Source of the DNA: Neoarius graeffei
Lineage: Eukaryota; Chordata; Actinopteri; Siluriformes; Ariidae
Length of the DNA stretch: 64,000 nucleotides
Direction of reading: 5' to 3'
NCBI RefSeq assembly: GCF_027579695.1
Contig: NC_083592.1
Location: forward strand, 37,036,714 to 37,100,713
Shown here piece by piece: positions 1-11,344 of the stretch. The position numbers were made by a program, and so were the translations under genes. The notes beneath the pieces were generated by a model. It ran no database searches, was not told the origin of the DNA, and saw only the letters and a list, made by a program, of their open reading frames with translations. How positions within the stretch are numbered: the stretch's first letter is position 1; every line of letters starts with the position of its first letter.

Positions 1-78
1 GTGGTCCTATTACAAGTACTTCAGTCTTGTCAGAGTTAAGCAGAAGGAAGTTAATAAGCATCCAGTGTCTAATGTCTT

Positions 79-593
79 TTACACGTTCCTCAATTCTATT
101 AAGCTGGTGTCTCTCATCAGGTTTTGCAGAAACATACAACTGTGTGTCATCAGCATAACAGTGGAAACTAATACAATGTTTACAAATAATATCACCCAGA
201 GGTAACATATATATAAAGAAAAAATCAGTGGACCCAAGACAGAACCTTGTGGAACACCAAACTTTACCTCAGTATGTCTAGAAAAATCACCATTTACATC
301 AACATGCTGATAGCGATCAGTTAAATAAGAGCTGAGCCAGGAGAGGGCCGTTCCCTTAACTCCCACAACATTTTCTAGTCTATCCAGAAGAATGGAATGA
401 TCAATGGTATCAAATGCTGCACTAAGGTCAAGCAACACACAAGTAGCGAGACACAGCCCTGATCAGACGCCAACAGTAGGTCATTTACTACTTTAACCAA
501 AGCTGTCTCTGTGCTATGATGAGGTCTAAATCCTGACTGATACATTTCATGGAGGTTATTCCTATGTAAATATGAGCATAACTGCTGTGCCAC
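79..593 (-). pseudogene. LINE reverse transcriptase domain fragment
   Basis: The minus strand encodes conserved reverse transcriptase blocks: [13 protein letters not shown], then [17 protein letters not shown] with its catalytic aspartate, then a GVPQGSVLGPLIFSLYI block. The two halves lie in different frames around position 430, so a frameshift separates them. The YxDD catalytic block is not in a clean frame near 160-220. Non-functional part of the LINE. Confidence 0.88.
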
Positions 594-1108
594 AGCTTTT
601 TCAAGGATCTTGGAGATAAAGGGGAGGTTTGATATTGGCCGATAATTGGACAGCTGACAGGGATCAAGGTCAGGTTTTTTTAATCAGGGGTTTGATAACT
701 GCTAGTTTAAAGGATTTGGGTACATAGCCAATCGTGAGAGAAGAATTTATTATTTTTAGAAGCGGTTCAATTACTTCAGGTATTATCTGTTTGAATAGAC
801 GTGTAGATTAAGGGATCTAGTACGCAAGTTGAGGCTTTTGATGCCAAGATTAATGAAAGTAATTCAGTTTCTCTAAGGGGAATAAAACATTCTAATTGCT
901 GATCTGATACAGTTACAGATCAGCAATTAGAATTCCTGGTTAATTTTGCTACAGCAGTGGTTCTCAACCAGGGGGGCGCGCCCCCCTGGTGGGGCGCGGA
1001 GGTACTCCAGGGGGGTCGCGAGTAGGCTTCATGTATGGAGGAAAAAAAAAATCTGGGGCTAACAAGCTATAGTAGCTAAGCAGATGCAACACATTTACCC
1101 ATGTCAAA

Positions 1109-1717
1109 ATGCAGGACATTGGACTATTACATACAAATCAATACTATTATAAAATCTATCATCAATCTATCATAAAATCTTGTGTGTGTGGCCGCATCAG
1201 TCGGGGGAACTGTGATATGTTCCCAAGCCTTGCAGACTTTATCAGTAATGCAGGCACTTCCCACGATTTCTCATCTGTCTTTCAAGCAGCGCCAGAGCAC
1301 CTGTCGGTAATGAGAAAACAGTTTGCGGCATACTTCACAGAGGATTATCGCTCTTTTGCGTGGGTTCGAGATCCATTTGTGTGTACTGCTGACGAACTTC
1401 CAGTTGACATGCAGGAACAGCTTATTGAGCTGAAGAGTGACAGTAGACTTAAGGCAGTCTTCACCTCATGCCCTCTTTCGACATTCTGGGCAGCATTGAT
1501 GCAGGAGTACCCGCAACTGTGTGACGTAGCCTTGAAACTGCTCATCCCATTCGCATCGACCTACTTGTGTGAGGCAGGATTTTCAAAAATGACTGCGCTC
1601 AAAACGAAATATCGCAATCGTGCGCAAATTGAGGATGACTTGAGACTGTGCTTGTCAAACATTTCGCCAAGATTCGAGGATCTTTGTAAGGCAAAGCAGG
1701 CTCAGGTCTCGCATTAA
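1109..1717 (+). pseudogene. hAT transposase C-terminal fragment (ZBED5/Buster-like)
   Basis: This open frame of 202 codons ends in the hAT dimerisation region: a block around FWAALMQEYPQL, then LLIPFASTYLCEAGFS, then KTKYRNR and a tail resembling LCLSNISPRFEDL. This pattern belongs to the BED-zinc-finger hAT transposases related to ZBED5 and Charlie/Buster. The first 30 or so residues are unlikely to be native. The BED finger and the catalytic core are missing, so the fragment cannot mobilise DNA. It lies inside the 955-2498 element and reads in its sense direction. Confidence 0.85.
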
Positions 1718-1838
1718 CGCAAATGCAGATCACAAAGGCACAGTAAAAAGTAAAACCTAAATTCACGCCTGGTCCCAATTCCCAATGATATCAATAGCCA
1801 GCTAATGATAAGCCTAATAAAATACCTAATAAAAACAC

Positions 1839-1870
<32 letters not shown>

Positions 1871-1891
1871 CCTATTAATAATAATAATAGC

Positions 1892-1924
<33 letters not shown>

Positions 1925-1942
1925 TCAACAACCAACAACAGC

Positions 1943-1979
<37 letters not shown>

Positions 1980-2035
1980 CCTGAAAGAACATAAGTCTTG
2001 TACTACTGCCAACAGCTTAGTAATGATAATAGGCC

Positions 2036-2070
<35 letters not shown>

Positions 2071-2213
2071 TATAATAATTATAATTATAATAATGCCCGA
2101 AAGCAGATTAGAAATGTGGTGCTACTGCCAATTATAACAATAGCCTAATAATGATAATAGGCCTATGTATTTCTATGGAATGGATAATGCTGCTACTACT
2201 ACTACTACTACTA

Positions 2214-2268
<55 letters not shown>
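1839..2268. repeat. (AAT)n microsatellite cluster
   Basis: At least four AAT/ATA arrays are separated by short unique pieces such as tgcctgaaagaacat and tgcccgaaagcagatt. These linkers resemble each other, so the whole block may itself be a decayed tandem duplication. It lies in the 3' part of the hAT element. Confidence 0.9.
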
Positions 2269-2282
2269 TCTAGCCCGGGGCT

Positions 2283-2284
2283 AG

Positions 2285-2349
<65 letters not shown>

Positions 2350-2350
2350 G
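2283..2350. repeat. (CTAT)n microsatellite
   Basis: About 17 uninterrupted tetranucleotide units lie inside the hAT element, just before its 3' end. Confidence 0.95.
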
Positions 2351-2545
2351 GTCGATATAAGGTGCTGTAGGTCGGGTGGCGTCACTGCGGGTGAGTGTGT
2401 TTTGGGGGGGGGGATGGGGGCGGGGCGAGAAGAGGGGCCCCCAACTGCAATGAACCAGCTTTGGTGGGGCCCAGGTTGCAAAAGGTTGAGAACCCCTGTG
2501 CTACAGTATTAAATAGGAATCTAGGATTATTTTTGTTATCTTCTA

Positions 2546-2743
2546 TTAGGGAGGAGAGATACTGTATGTTGATCTAGCAGCACTAAGAGCTTTTCTATAC
2601 TTCAGAAAGCTCTCCTTCCATGCTAATTTGAACGCTACCAATTTTGTTTGACGCCATTGACGTTCCAACGTTCGAGTGGTCTGTTTTAAAGTGTCCTTAT
2701 TATACCAGGGTGCTAATTTTTTTTGTCTCTGACCATTTTCCAT
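2546..2743 (-). pseudogene. LINE endonuclease-RT linker fragment
   Basis: The minus frame contains KKLAPWYN, LERQWRQTKL and WKESFLKYRKALSAARSTY. These are the usual linker motifs between the endonuclease and reverse transcriptase domains of fish CR1/L2-type LINEs. The frame is cut upstream by the SINE variant at about 2745-3108 and downstream by the hAT insertion. Confidence 0.8.
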
Positions 2744-2744
2744 T

Positions 2745-3108
2745 TAAAGAAAGAAAGCACAACTTTATTCATCACACACTTGTGAAATTTTCTCTCTGCA
2801 TTTAACCCATCTGAAGCAGTGAACACACACACACATACCCAGAGCAGTGGGCAGCCATGCTAACAATGCCCGGGGAGCAGTTGGGAGTTAGGTGCCTCGC
2901 TCAAGGGCACCTCAGTCCAAGGCTGTCCCATATTAACCTAACTGCATGTCTTTGGACTGTGGGGGAAACTGGAGCACCCGGAGGAAACCCACGCAGACAC
3001 AGGGAGAACATGCAAACTCCGCACAGAAAGGCCCTTGCCAGCGGCTGGGTTCGAACCCAGAACCTTCTTGCTGTGAGGCGACCGTGCTAACCACTACGCC
3101 ACCCAAGA
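2745..3108 (-). mobile_element. tRNA-headed SINE, variant tail
   Basis: The right end shares the tRNA-like head of the common SINE in this window (B-box-like ggttcgaacccag on the minus strand, then the 'aaggtccgggttcg' region). The left part is different: a tail with 'agagcagtgggcagcc' and 'ctcaagggcacctcagtcc'. It is inserted in the LINE between the end of the endonuclease part and the linker. The exact edges are uncertain. Confidence 0.75.
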
Positions 3109-3109
3109 G

Positions 3110-4062
3110 GAGCTACATTATCTAAAGTATGGCAGAACGTTGACTCTAAGCATTCAGTTGCCTGATCAAGTTCTGCGGGGGCTGACAGTGACCAGGATAA
3201 CTCTGGGAGATCATTTATAAAGCTCTGTGCAGTAGTTGACGTGAATGTACGTTTAATACAGTAGCGTGGTGAGGTGCATATATTATTACTTAGAAATATT
3301 TTGAATGAGATGAGATAATGATCTGAGATAACTTCAGACTGTGGAAGTGTGACTATATTTTCTACGTTTAACCCGAATGTTAGTATTAGGTCGAGGGTGT
3401 GACCACCATTATAGGTCGGTCCTATGACATTCTGATTAACCCCTACTGAATCTAAAATGGACACAAATGCTGTTTTTAAAGGGTCTTCTGGGTTATCGAA
3501 GTGAATATTAAAATCTCCGACAACTACAGCTTTGTCTAAGGAAATAACCAGATCTGAGATAAAATCTGCAAATTCAGAAAGAAACTCAGAATATGACCCC
3601 GGGGGCCTGTAAATAATAAGTAACAGAATTAACTGGGTAGAGGCTACATACATTATATGAGTATGAAGAATTTCAAATGTATTACATTTATAACCAGGTT
3701 TTTGTTACACCTAGATAATCATTATAAATAACTGCAACGCCTCCTTCTCTACCAGTTAGACGAGGCTGGTGTACATAACTGTATCCAGGAGGACTCGCTT
3801 CATTTAATGCTATATATTCATTTGGCTTAATCCATGTTTCAGTTAAACAAAGTACATTAAACTCCTGATCAGTAATGAGTTCATTAACCATTAGCGCTTT
3901 AGATGTAAGAGATCTAATATTTAATAGCCCCACCTTTAGATCAAAGGTGCTGGCAGCGGCTGTACAGTCAGTATGATAAAATTTTATATTGATTAGGTTA
4001 CTGGAACAAACTCTGAATATTTCTACTTTTTTGTTTAGCTCGGGGAACAGACACAGTCTCAA
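3110..4062 (-). pseudogene. LINE AP-endonuclease domain, frameshifted
   Basis: The minus strand encodes the endonuclease-exonuclease-phosphatase fold used for target cleavage. From the N-terminus: GLLNIRSLTSKA, then NVLCLTETW with its catalytic glutamate, a GGVAVIYND block, then RPPGSYSEFLSEF, VVVGDFNIHFDNP (catalytic D and N), LDLI and a SEVISDHYLISF block with the catalytic histidine. The reading frame is lost between 3654 and 3687, so the domain is split in two. No full-length product is possible. Confidence 0.87.
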
Positions 4063-4144
4063 TGTAGTGGACCCTGAGTGACGACTCTGTGCAGCTAGCA
4101 GACAGTCGGTTTAGCCTGTTCGTCTGCTCCCTGGCCTTGGCTCT

Positions 4145-4263
4145 CATCTCATTATCTCTAGCCGCTTTATCCTTCTACAGGGTCGCAGGCAAGCTGGAGC
4201 CTATCCCAGCTGACTATGGGCGAAAGGCGGGGTACACCCTGGACAAGTAGCCAGGTCATCACA
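4145..4263 (-). mobile_element. 5'-truncated SINE with 12-bp target duplication
   Basis: Only the 3' part of the common SINE is present (tatcccagctgactatgggcg and the gataatgagatgag-type tail). It is flanked by the exact repeat ggccttggctct at 4133-4144 and 4264-4275. The insertion separates the LINE ORF1 from its endonuclease part. Confidence 0.9.
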
Positions 4264-4281
4264 GGCCTTGGCTCTGGATTG

Positions 4282-5148
4282 TCAGAAATTAACTAGGCCT
4301 GTTCTGAGACTATGACCTATGCTGCAGGAAATGAGAGCAGCACCTTCCCGAGTGGGATGGATACCATCCCGCCCTAACAGGCCAGCAGTGCCCCCAAAAT
4401 TAGCCCAATTATCTATAAAGCCCACCCTGTTTTCAGAGCACCACCTGGACAACCAGCAGTTCAGCAACCATAACCTGCTGTAAGCTACATCGCTACGCTG
4501 CATTGGGATGGGGCCAGAGCATACTACAGCATCGGACATCGCCTTCGCTAATTTAAACACCTCTACAAAGTTACTCTTAGTAACCTCAGACTGACGAAGA
4601 CGTACATCATTAGCTCCTGCATGGATAACTATCTCTGAGAACCTGTGCTTGCCTAGGAACCTAAGATTACCTGCTATGTCCGGCGCCCTGGCTCCCGGTA
4701 TACACCTGACTAAAGCTGCTGGTGCCCCTAAAGGCTGAGCTAATTTCACGTGCTGTATGATAGAGTCCCCTATAACCAGAGCTCTTTCAGGTTTCTCAGC
4801 AGGTGCATCACTAAGGAGAGCAAACCTGTTCGACACATGACGTGGAGAGGAGTGGTGCTCCCGTGGGCAAGCCTCAGCGGTAGCTTTGGCTCTACGCTTA
4901 TGCCGCTGAGTTGTTACCCATTCGCCCCGCTGTAAGGGCTCTAATGCCAGAGTTGGGGGATTACTAACTCCACCTAGGGCATCCAGACTTTCCCCTCCAG
5001 AAACTACACTGTTCTCATTCTTACTGACCTTCACTAAAGCCTGGATACGCACTTCTAACACTATAATCTTCTCCGTCAGAGAACTAACTAATCTGCACTT
5101 ATCACAAATAAAGCTATCGCTAGCGATGGAGGAAGAATGACTATACAT
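4282..5148 (-). CDS. LINE ORF1 with SGNH/GDSL esterase domain
   Basis: An intact frame of 288 codons. The N-terminus has a CxxC pair (FICDKCRLV) and a short heptad-like segment. The C-terminal half is an SGNH hydrolase: block I ALVIGDSII with the nucleophile serine, block III HAGANDVR, and block V DGIHPTREG with the catalytic D and H. Such esterase-type ORF1 proteins are known from CR1 and L2 LINEs, where they are thought to bind RNA or membranes during retrotransposition. The frame is open although the rest of the element is broken. Without a working ORF2 it is probably not active in cis. Confidence 0.85.
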   Translation of the reverse strand: MYSHSSSIASDSFICDKCRLVSSLTEKIIVLEVRIQALVKVSKNENSVVSGGESLDALGGVSNPPTLALEPLQRGEWVTTQRHKRRAKATAEACPREHHSSPRHVSNRFALLSDAPAEKPERALVIGDSIIQHVKLAQPLGAPAALVRCIPGARAPDIAGNLRFLGKHRFSEIVIHAGANDVRLRQSEVTKSNFVEVFKLAKAMSDAVVCSGPIPMQRSDVAYSRLWLLNCWLSRWCSENRVGFIDNWANFGGTAGLLGRDGIHPTREGAALISCSIGHSLRTGLVNF

Positions 5149-5273
5149 CCTTCACTCAGCACACTGAACAGGCTGAAGGTGTGCCATGATAAAAGGATTC
5201 ACATACCTTAATTGAAGATCTGTTGATATTAAAGCAGATCCGATGTGGCTGGCCTCCGCTTGTGGTCTTTATG

Positions 5274-5341
5274 CAGGAGGAGAAAAAAAGACAGCTTCCG
5301 GTCTTTGCAGGAGGAGAAAAAAAGACAGCTTCCGGTCTTTG
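5274..5341. repeat. 34-bp direct repeat in the LINE 5' region
   Basis: A unit starting caggaggagaaaaaaagaca occurs twice in direct tandem (5274-5307 and 5308-5341), just upstream of LINE ORF1. Tandem units in a LINE 5'UTR often carry the promoter, but no promoter is shown here. Confidence 0.8.
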
Positions 5342-5439
5342 CGTTCTTCCGAAAAAAGAGAGGGAGAAAAAAACAGAAAAAGGAAAGCGAAAGTGGAAAG
5401 TCCAAAAAGGAAAGTGAAAGTATAATAAAAAAATGAAGA

Positions 5440-5735
5440 GGAGCAATGAGTGCACAGACATACCCAGAGCAGTGGGCAACCATGCTAACAGCACCCGGGA
5501 AGCAGTTGGGAGTTAGGTGCCTTGCTCAAGGGCACCTCAGCCCAAGGCCGTCCTATATTAGCCTAACCTGCATGTCTTTGGGGGGAAACTGGAGCACCCG
5601 GAGGAAACCCACACAGACACAGGGAGAACATGCAAACTCCACACAGAAAGGCCCCCGCCAGCCACTGGGCTCGAACCCAGAACCTTCTTGCTGTGAGGCG
5701 ACCGTGCTAACCACTACACCATCGTGCCACCGTCT
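5440..5735 (-). mobile_element. tRNA-headed SINE, variant tail (second copy)
   Basis: Same organisation as the copy at about 2745-3108: a tRNA-like head at the right (cgaacccagaaccttcttgc on the plus strand) and the tail with 'agagcagtgggcaacc' at the left. Small deletions are present, for example next to catgtctttgg. It lies upstream of the LINE 5' region. Confidence 0.78.
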
Positions 5736-6084
5736 GCTGCTTTAAGATCGACAGAAATAAAGTGTTGTCTTGTAATACGTTTTCACCTGTTGTGGATCCT
5801 AACTTAACTTTAATAACCTGCTCTCTGACTTCAGAATGAAGTAAGAAAACATCTTCCTCTGACGCTGCTGTTCACTACAGAGCAAATGTACGTGTAGTTT
5901 ATATAATGAGCTCAGTTACACCGAATAACTCATGTTTTTTTTTTCCAGTCTTGACTTTAGTTGTGCAAGCATTCCTGTCTTTGTTAATGGGTAATTAAGC
6001 AAAAACAGATTAAATGCTAGCAATTGCAGCTAGAGCTGACTTCTGTTAACCAGCTTCTGCTAAGCTGTAATGTGACCTACACGA
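5736..6084. other. Unassigned intergenic stretch
   Basis: AT-rich sequence with no convincing reading frame, repeat boundary or RNA fold. I see nothing that I can name. Confidence 0.5.
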
Positions 6085-6985
6085 CATGTGTTACGTACTA
6101 GCGAAGAACGTGACCTTGGAGTTTGGATTGCTACTGACCTCTCTTGGAAGAAACAAGTCCTCACACAGAGTGCAAAAGCAATCCAGCTCTTGGGTTATGT
6201 TAGACGGTCAACAAAATATCTACATTCTCAATGTACAATACGTACCATTTACCTTGCCATCATACGCCTTCGGTTGGGGTATGCAACACAGGTATGGGCT
6301 CCTCAATCTGTAGAACTCGTTATATGGACTGAACTCTAGTACAAAGACAGGTTACAAAATATATTCTTGGTCTGCCGTATATCTGTGATACTAGTTACCA
6401 GAATAAGAACAAATCTACTTCCCCTCTGTTACTGGCATGAGTATCTCGACATGGTGCTATTCTTTAAGATCATCACTGGGTTGGCCAAAATTGATCCCCA
6501 AGTCCTGCCGTCTGCCGTTAGTTCCACTAAAGAGACGAAATTTTAACAACAGTATAGCTGGAATCGTGTACAAACAACCATTCTGCATGTATCAAAAGTC
6601 ATTCCTGATGAGAACAACGAGAACTTGGAACACACTGTGACAAGAAACTCGCCAACTCCGACTAACACTGTCCTCCTACAAGTCCCTCCTTCTATAGAAT
6701 TACACCTTATCCTTGCAGTCTACTTAGAACCCTGACGATCCACGAACATGGAGAACAATATGCGTTAAGTGCAATTTTACCACATAGCCTTCTTAGGCCT
6801 TTAACTTGTTGTTTTTAAATATTAATATTTTGTTACCAAGTTAGTCGTCATCGTTGTGTAATCTTAGTTTTATGTACGGGTCTGCAGCAGTTGGCTTTAG
6901 TTGTTACGGTTTCTCTGCCTTATTTTTATTATTATTGTAAAATTATTTAAAATTTGTTTACCCTAAGGCAAAGCTAAATAAATTT
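6085..6985 (+). mobile_element. Non-LTR retrotransposon 3' end
   Basis: The plus strand keeps the C-terminal region of a LINE ORF2: ERDLGVWIATDLSWKKQV, then AKAIQLLGYVRRSTKY and LRLGYATQVWAPQS. Later frames give RTTRTWNTL. The pieces are spread over several frames. The tract ends in aaataaattttttttaaaaa at about 6975-6995, which looks like a 3' A-rich tail. It is a different family from the LINE at 1-5150. Confidence 0.8.
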
Positions 6986-6995
6986 TTTTTAAAAA

Positions 6996-8164
6996 GTGTC
7001 TGGCCACACCCCCTCCCAAAGCCACAGGCAATACGATCAGCTATCAGCAATACTTAGCGGCTATGATAGGACATTACACACAAGCTCACAAACCTACCAC
7101 ATTAAAAAAAAGAACACTTTCTATTGTTATCCCAGGTTTCCTATTTACAGCTTGTTTCCTTCCTCTGTCTGCATTTGCGGAGTGCCTGTTCAATGGCTGG
7201 TGACAGGCATAGTTCAATCGCTCTCTTCCTCCTCTTTTCTATTATTCTCCAGCTCTATTGAGGACCACACCAACAAATAAACTCTTACATATGGAGGACA
7301 GGAAGAAGGAGCAGGATGGAATGGAGGAAGAGCGAAAGAAAGAAAAGAATGGCTCTGAACAAAGGTGATTTCGATCACCCCACCGTTGGCCTGTAAATAT
7401 GGAGGTGTTGAGCGAGTCCCTTGTTTCAGAGCCAAGTTAGACAAGCTGCGTGTGATGTCGTGAGAATGTTCACAGTTTGTGTGGCTTCACCAGTCAGACC
7501 ATGTTTGCCTAATGTTTCCATAATCACAGAAAATAGTTTTATGAGTTTATTGAATGCACACAGGGCCACTTGTATACTTATTGCCTTTTAAAGGCATCAC
7601 CCGGTCAGCTTTGGAGGCATCCGAAGAATGTCTTCTATTCCCCGTTTTTACTTCAGCTCTTCTGACATGTCGTGAAATATACACTGTGGGACCTTTCATG
7701 ACTCCCCTTCTTAGGGAAGGCCTTGTTTATGTAGGGGGGTGAAGACACATTTGTCATGTACTTATCATTTCAGCCTGGACTTTGGTCCTTGACCATTGTG
7801 CGTGTTCTTTGAATCCCATGTTGAGAACTGGGTGCTTGGAGCTTGTTGGATACACAATTTCTGGAGACAAGTTCCCCTGTGTTCACACTACCAAGTGACA
7901 GTTTGCTTGTGTTGCTTGTAGTTTACCGATCTTGTTGACTGTTGTCGTTGTAAATTGGTTGTTTGATTTTACATGTTACTGGCCAGGCTTCATACTAGCT
8001 TCAGTGGCAGGATAGCAAAACATGTTAACTGTACTGGCTATGTACTGTATGCTCACAAGAAGGACCAGTAACCTCTGGTATTTCATTTGGAGCATTATTT
8101 TTCTTCATAATGTCTCTATACACATTTAATGAGATGTTTTGTGTGACAGGAGAAGATGGAACTA
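6996..8164. other. Unassigned intergenic stretch
   Basis: Only short spurious frames are present. No gene, repeat terminus or microsatellite of note was recognised. Confidence 0.5.
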
Positions 8165-8176
8165 TGGTTATAAGTT

Positions 8177-8543
8177 CCATCCACCTGTTGTCTGTAACCA
8201 CTTATCCTGTGCAGGGTCGCGGGCAAGCTGGAGCTTATCCCAGCTGACTATGGGCGAGAGGCAGGGTACACCCTGGACAAGTCGCCAGATCATCACAGGG
8301 CTGACACACAAAGACAAACAACCATTCACACTCACACCTTCTGTCAATTTAGAGCCATCAATTAGCCTAACCAATTAGCCTTTGGAATGTGGGGGAAACC
8401 GGAGCACCCGGAGGAAACCCACACAGACACGGGGAGAACATGCAAACTCCACACAGAAAGGCCTCCATCAGCCACTGGGCTCGAACCCAGAACCTTCTCG
8501 CTGTGAGACGACAGTGCTAACCACTACACCACCATGCTGCCAT
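8177..8543 (-). mobile_element. Common tRNA-derived SINE
   Basis: Full-length minus-orientation copy. The target duplication is tggttataagtt (8165-8176) and tggttatacgtt (8544-8555), one mismatch in 12. The body is more diverged than other copies, so this is probably an older insertion. Confidence 0.92.
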
Positions 8544-8832
8544 TGGTTATACGTTTTTCTTGAAATTTTGTGCATCAAAAGGTAGATGGGAACTAATTAC
8601 AGGTAGAACCACAAATTGTAGGATTTAGGGTGTAGTCAGACTAGATGATCCGTACCATAGCCAAGCAGGTTTGACCCCCAAAATCCAGTTGATTTGACAA
8701 GTGTGATCAGTGTATGCCATGTTTGGGAATGGGTCATTTGGCCATCTTGGAAAGGGTGGGCTCGGGCATGGTTCAGTTAGACTCTGTGCCCAAGCACGGA
8801 ACACAAATGATGTGATATACATATTTGGGTTA

Positions 8833-9214
8833 GGGGCGGCACGGTGGTGTAGTGGTTAGCGCTGTCGCCTCACAGCAAGAAGGTCCGGGTTCGAGCCCCG
8901 TGGCCGGCGAGGGCCTTTCTGTGTGGAGTTTGCATGTTCTCCCCGTGTCCGCGTGGGTTTCCTCCGGGTGCTCCGGTTTCCCCCACAGTCCAAAGACATG
9001 CAGGTTAGGTTAACTGGTGACTCTAAATTGACCGTAGGTGTGAATGTGAGTGTGAATGGTTGTCTGTGTCTATGTGTCAGCCCTGTGATGACCTGGCGAC
9101 TTGTCCAGGGTGTACCCCGCCTTTCGCCCGTAGTCATCTGGGATAGGCTCCAGCTTGCCTGCGACCCTGTAGAAGGATAAAGCGGCTAGAGATAATGAGA
9201 TGAGATGAGATGAG
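8833..9214 (+). mobile_element. Common tRNA-derived SINE, reference-quality copy
   Basis: Head with A-box-like tggtgtagtggttagc and B-box-like gggttcgagcccc, typical of a tRNA-derived polymerase III promoter. The body runs through gtgctccggtttcccccaca and the tail ends in a (gatga)n-like run. The exact 12-bp duplication atatttgggtta lies at 8821-8832 and 9215-9226. It is a good consensus-like copy for comparing the others. Confidence 0.95.
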
Positions 9215-9433
9215 ATATTTGGGTTAATAACGGGTTTGGTCCTGACCTTATTGGTGAACGTGAATTGTAGTTGCTAAGTAAAGCTGAGTGAATTCCTCCT
9301 TCAGTGTCAGCTGGTTCCATGAAAATTGTGCAGCATGATTTACTGAAAAATGCTGCATTGGATAATTGCTAATGCTGTACAGAATGTTAGAGGGCTGTGT
9401 GTCACCATGCCCAAAACAACTCCCAATAAGCCA

Positions 9434-9645
9434 CGATGTATTACATTACATTACAGGAATTTAGCAGATGCTCTTATCCTTAGCGAGGTACAATATACCC
9501 AGAGCAGCCCTGGGAAAGTTGCAGGTTCGGTATCTTGCTCAAGGGCACTTCAGCCATTCCTTGCTAGTCCAGGGAATCAAACCGGCGACCTTTTGGTCCC
9601 AAAGCTGCTTTTCTAACCATTAGGTCATGGCTTCCCCCATGGCCT
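9434..9645 (-). mobile_element. Second tRNA-derived SINE family
   Basis: Contains ttagcagatgctcttatcc and ctcaagggcacttcagcc, then a tRNA-like head on the minus strand around aatcaaaccggcgacctt. This pattern is widespread in teleost genomes. Target duplication not resolved. Confidence 0.75.
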
Positions 9646-9659
9646 AATCCCACAATGTA

Positions 9660-11340
9660 AAAACACTCTACTGTGCTATGCAAAATGCTTTTTGTCAACA
9701 CAAAACATTGGATCATGATGACGCGAGTGTACTCGGGCCTGGAACAATGTGAGCGCAGGCCAGTGGGGAGGGGGGACAATTGTACTTGGGCATGGTACAA
9801 GGCAACCTTGCTTCGTGTGAGTATGTCCTTAATTAATGTTGGACCACATGTGGCTCGGTCCAAGGACTCGATTGAGCTAGTTGTTTTGATTTGTTGCTTT
9901 ACCGTGTCATACCTAGTTTGAATAGAAAATCTTAATGCAAATGTCTCTTGCTTTTTTTGTTGCTGAAATCATGGTTTGGTGTCGTACATGTGCATAGAAA
10001 AGGAACAGTCAGCTGTCGCTTTGTCACTATCTACTGTGGGAAAAGAAGGTTTTAAAATGTCAAAGGAGCTGGACCTCCAAACTCACCCATCAACCCTTGT
10101 TTTTACCATCACTGGAACATCAAAATGACACATTAGGTATCCAGGAAGCTCTCAGACTCCATACATCACTACAGAATCCTACCATGTCAACTGTAGGAGC
10201 TGCTCAGCATTAATCCAAATCACACGTCCAGTCCTGCACAGGTACTGACATACTGTACCTGTGTGTGGCAATGTATGACGTTGTTCTCTCTCCTGGAGAT
10301 CAGTCAGGTTTCTCAAGCCCTCTGACCGCCTTCATTGTGAAGCATGTTTTGAGGGTGAGGTCATAGATGATGGTGTTGTTTGTAATGGTAACTGAAATTA
10401 ATAGCAGATTACTGCGCTTGCTGGAACTTTTATTGTTCTTGGCATCTCTGGATGGAGTCTGCTGGAGCCCAAAGCCAAAAGGAATGCAGTGGATGCCAGG
10501 GATTCATGCAAGTAGAGGCATAGTAGCTATCAAGCCTTATAGTGCCTCTTGACATTTACATTGAGTCTTATGTAGAAATTTGCATGCAAGAAATTTAATA
10601 TTCAGTAATTCTTCACAAAATATCTTCTCAGTGCCTGATTGCTTGGCCCATCTTTTTTGTATTTTGGCTCGTTTAAACCTTTTAGAAGGCCTTGTGTTGC
10701 CTTTTATAAACAACCTAACCAGAACATGCTAAAACAGCCCCATTTCCAAGCAGAAGCACACAGTTCTTTTCAGTCATATGGTTGGACAATTCAAACCAGA
10801 TTCTTTGTCTTGGCTTCTGCCACATAGTATCAATAACAGGATTAGTGTGATATAATTTGGTGGTGTCTCAATCCCCTCTAATAACTTCTGTATTGTCCTT
10901 GGTTTTATTTGAGATCTTCTTGTTTTGCTGCTCAGTGCAGAAAGTCTGAAGTGGGGAAAATGGGTGTTACCAGGCAATTACTGGAATTGGTTGGGTGTTT
11001 CTTGGATTTTTGTTTGCATGACAAACACTGGAGGTTACCAAGCTGCATCTCCGTATCATATCTGTATGCAGTTTCATGCACATTGGCTGTTTACCCTCTG
11101 TCCCTCTGTCTGTGTTAAAAATCATCATCTGCCACATGATCATGGATAACGCAGCCCATAAATATTCAGGATTCGACAGTAAGGTTTTTTTTGGGGGGAG
11201 GGCAAGGACTAGTGATTTGAGACAGGAGCAGACAACACATTCATTTGTGGAGTTGCTATCAAATATTTACTGGAATTTTTTTTTTTTTTATAATTCCTAA
11301 AATACTCCAGCTTGGTCTCATCATCATTGGCTATCACTTG
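9660..11340. other. Unassigned intergenic stretch
   Basis: Short spurious frames only. No splice-flanked exon of the downstream drebrin-type gene could be recognised here, although its missing 5' exons must lie somewhere upstream of 24.3 kb. Confidence 0.45.
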
Positions 11341-11344
11341 CTAA

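Larger units (their letters stand above)
955..2498 (+). mobile_element. hAT (Charlie-like) DNA transposon, internally deleted
   Basis: Terminal inverted repeats are cagtggttctcaacc at 955 and ggttgagaacccctg ending at 2498. The flanking 8-bp duplication tgctacag at 947-954 and 2499-2506 is exact, as hAT elements make. The interior keeps the C-terminal part of a transposase (to 1717), followed by expanded microsatellites. It sits inside the LINE and is therefore younger. Confidence 0.93.
1..5150 (-). mobile_element. CR1/L2-type LINE, near full length, broken
   Basis: Read on the minus strand the order is ORF1 with an esterase domain (4282-5148), an AP-endonuclease (about 3110-4062), a linker (2546-2743) and reverse transcriptase (79-593). 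This is the order of CR1/L2-type non-LTR retrotransposons whose ORF1 carries an SGNH esterase. The element is interrupted by a hAT transposon (955-2498), a SINE variant (about 2745-3108) and a truncated SINE (4145-4263). Several frames are broken, so it is dead. The 3' end runs off the left edge of the window. The clade (CR1, L2 or Rex1) is inferred from motif style and not settled. Confidence 0.85.

Noticed and set aside
1714..1992. Minus-strand frame of Leu and Ile runs
   Set aside because: It is only the translation of the (AAT)n microsatellites.
5229..5494. Several overlapping frames in the LINE 5' region
   Set aside because: They are translations of the 34-bp direct repeat and purine-rich sequence.
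8849..8900. A possible tRNA gene
   Set aside because: A- and B-box motifs are the SINE head; there is no cloverleaf with a mature tRNA end.
8923..9180. Frames ending in [21 protein letters not shown], seen at many places on both strands
   Set aside because: They are translations of the common SINE, not a conserved gene family.
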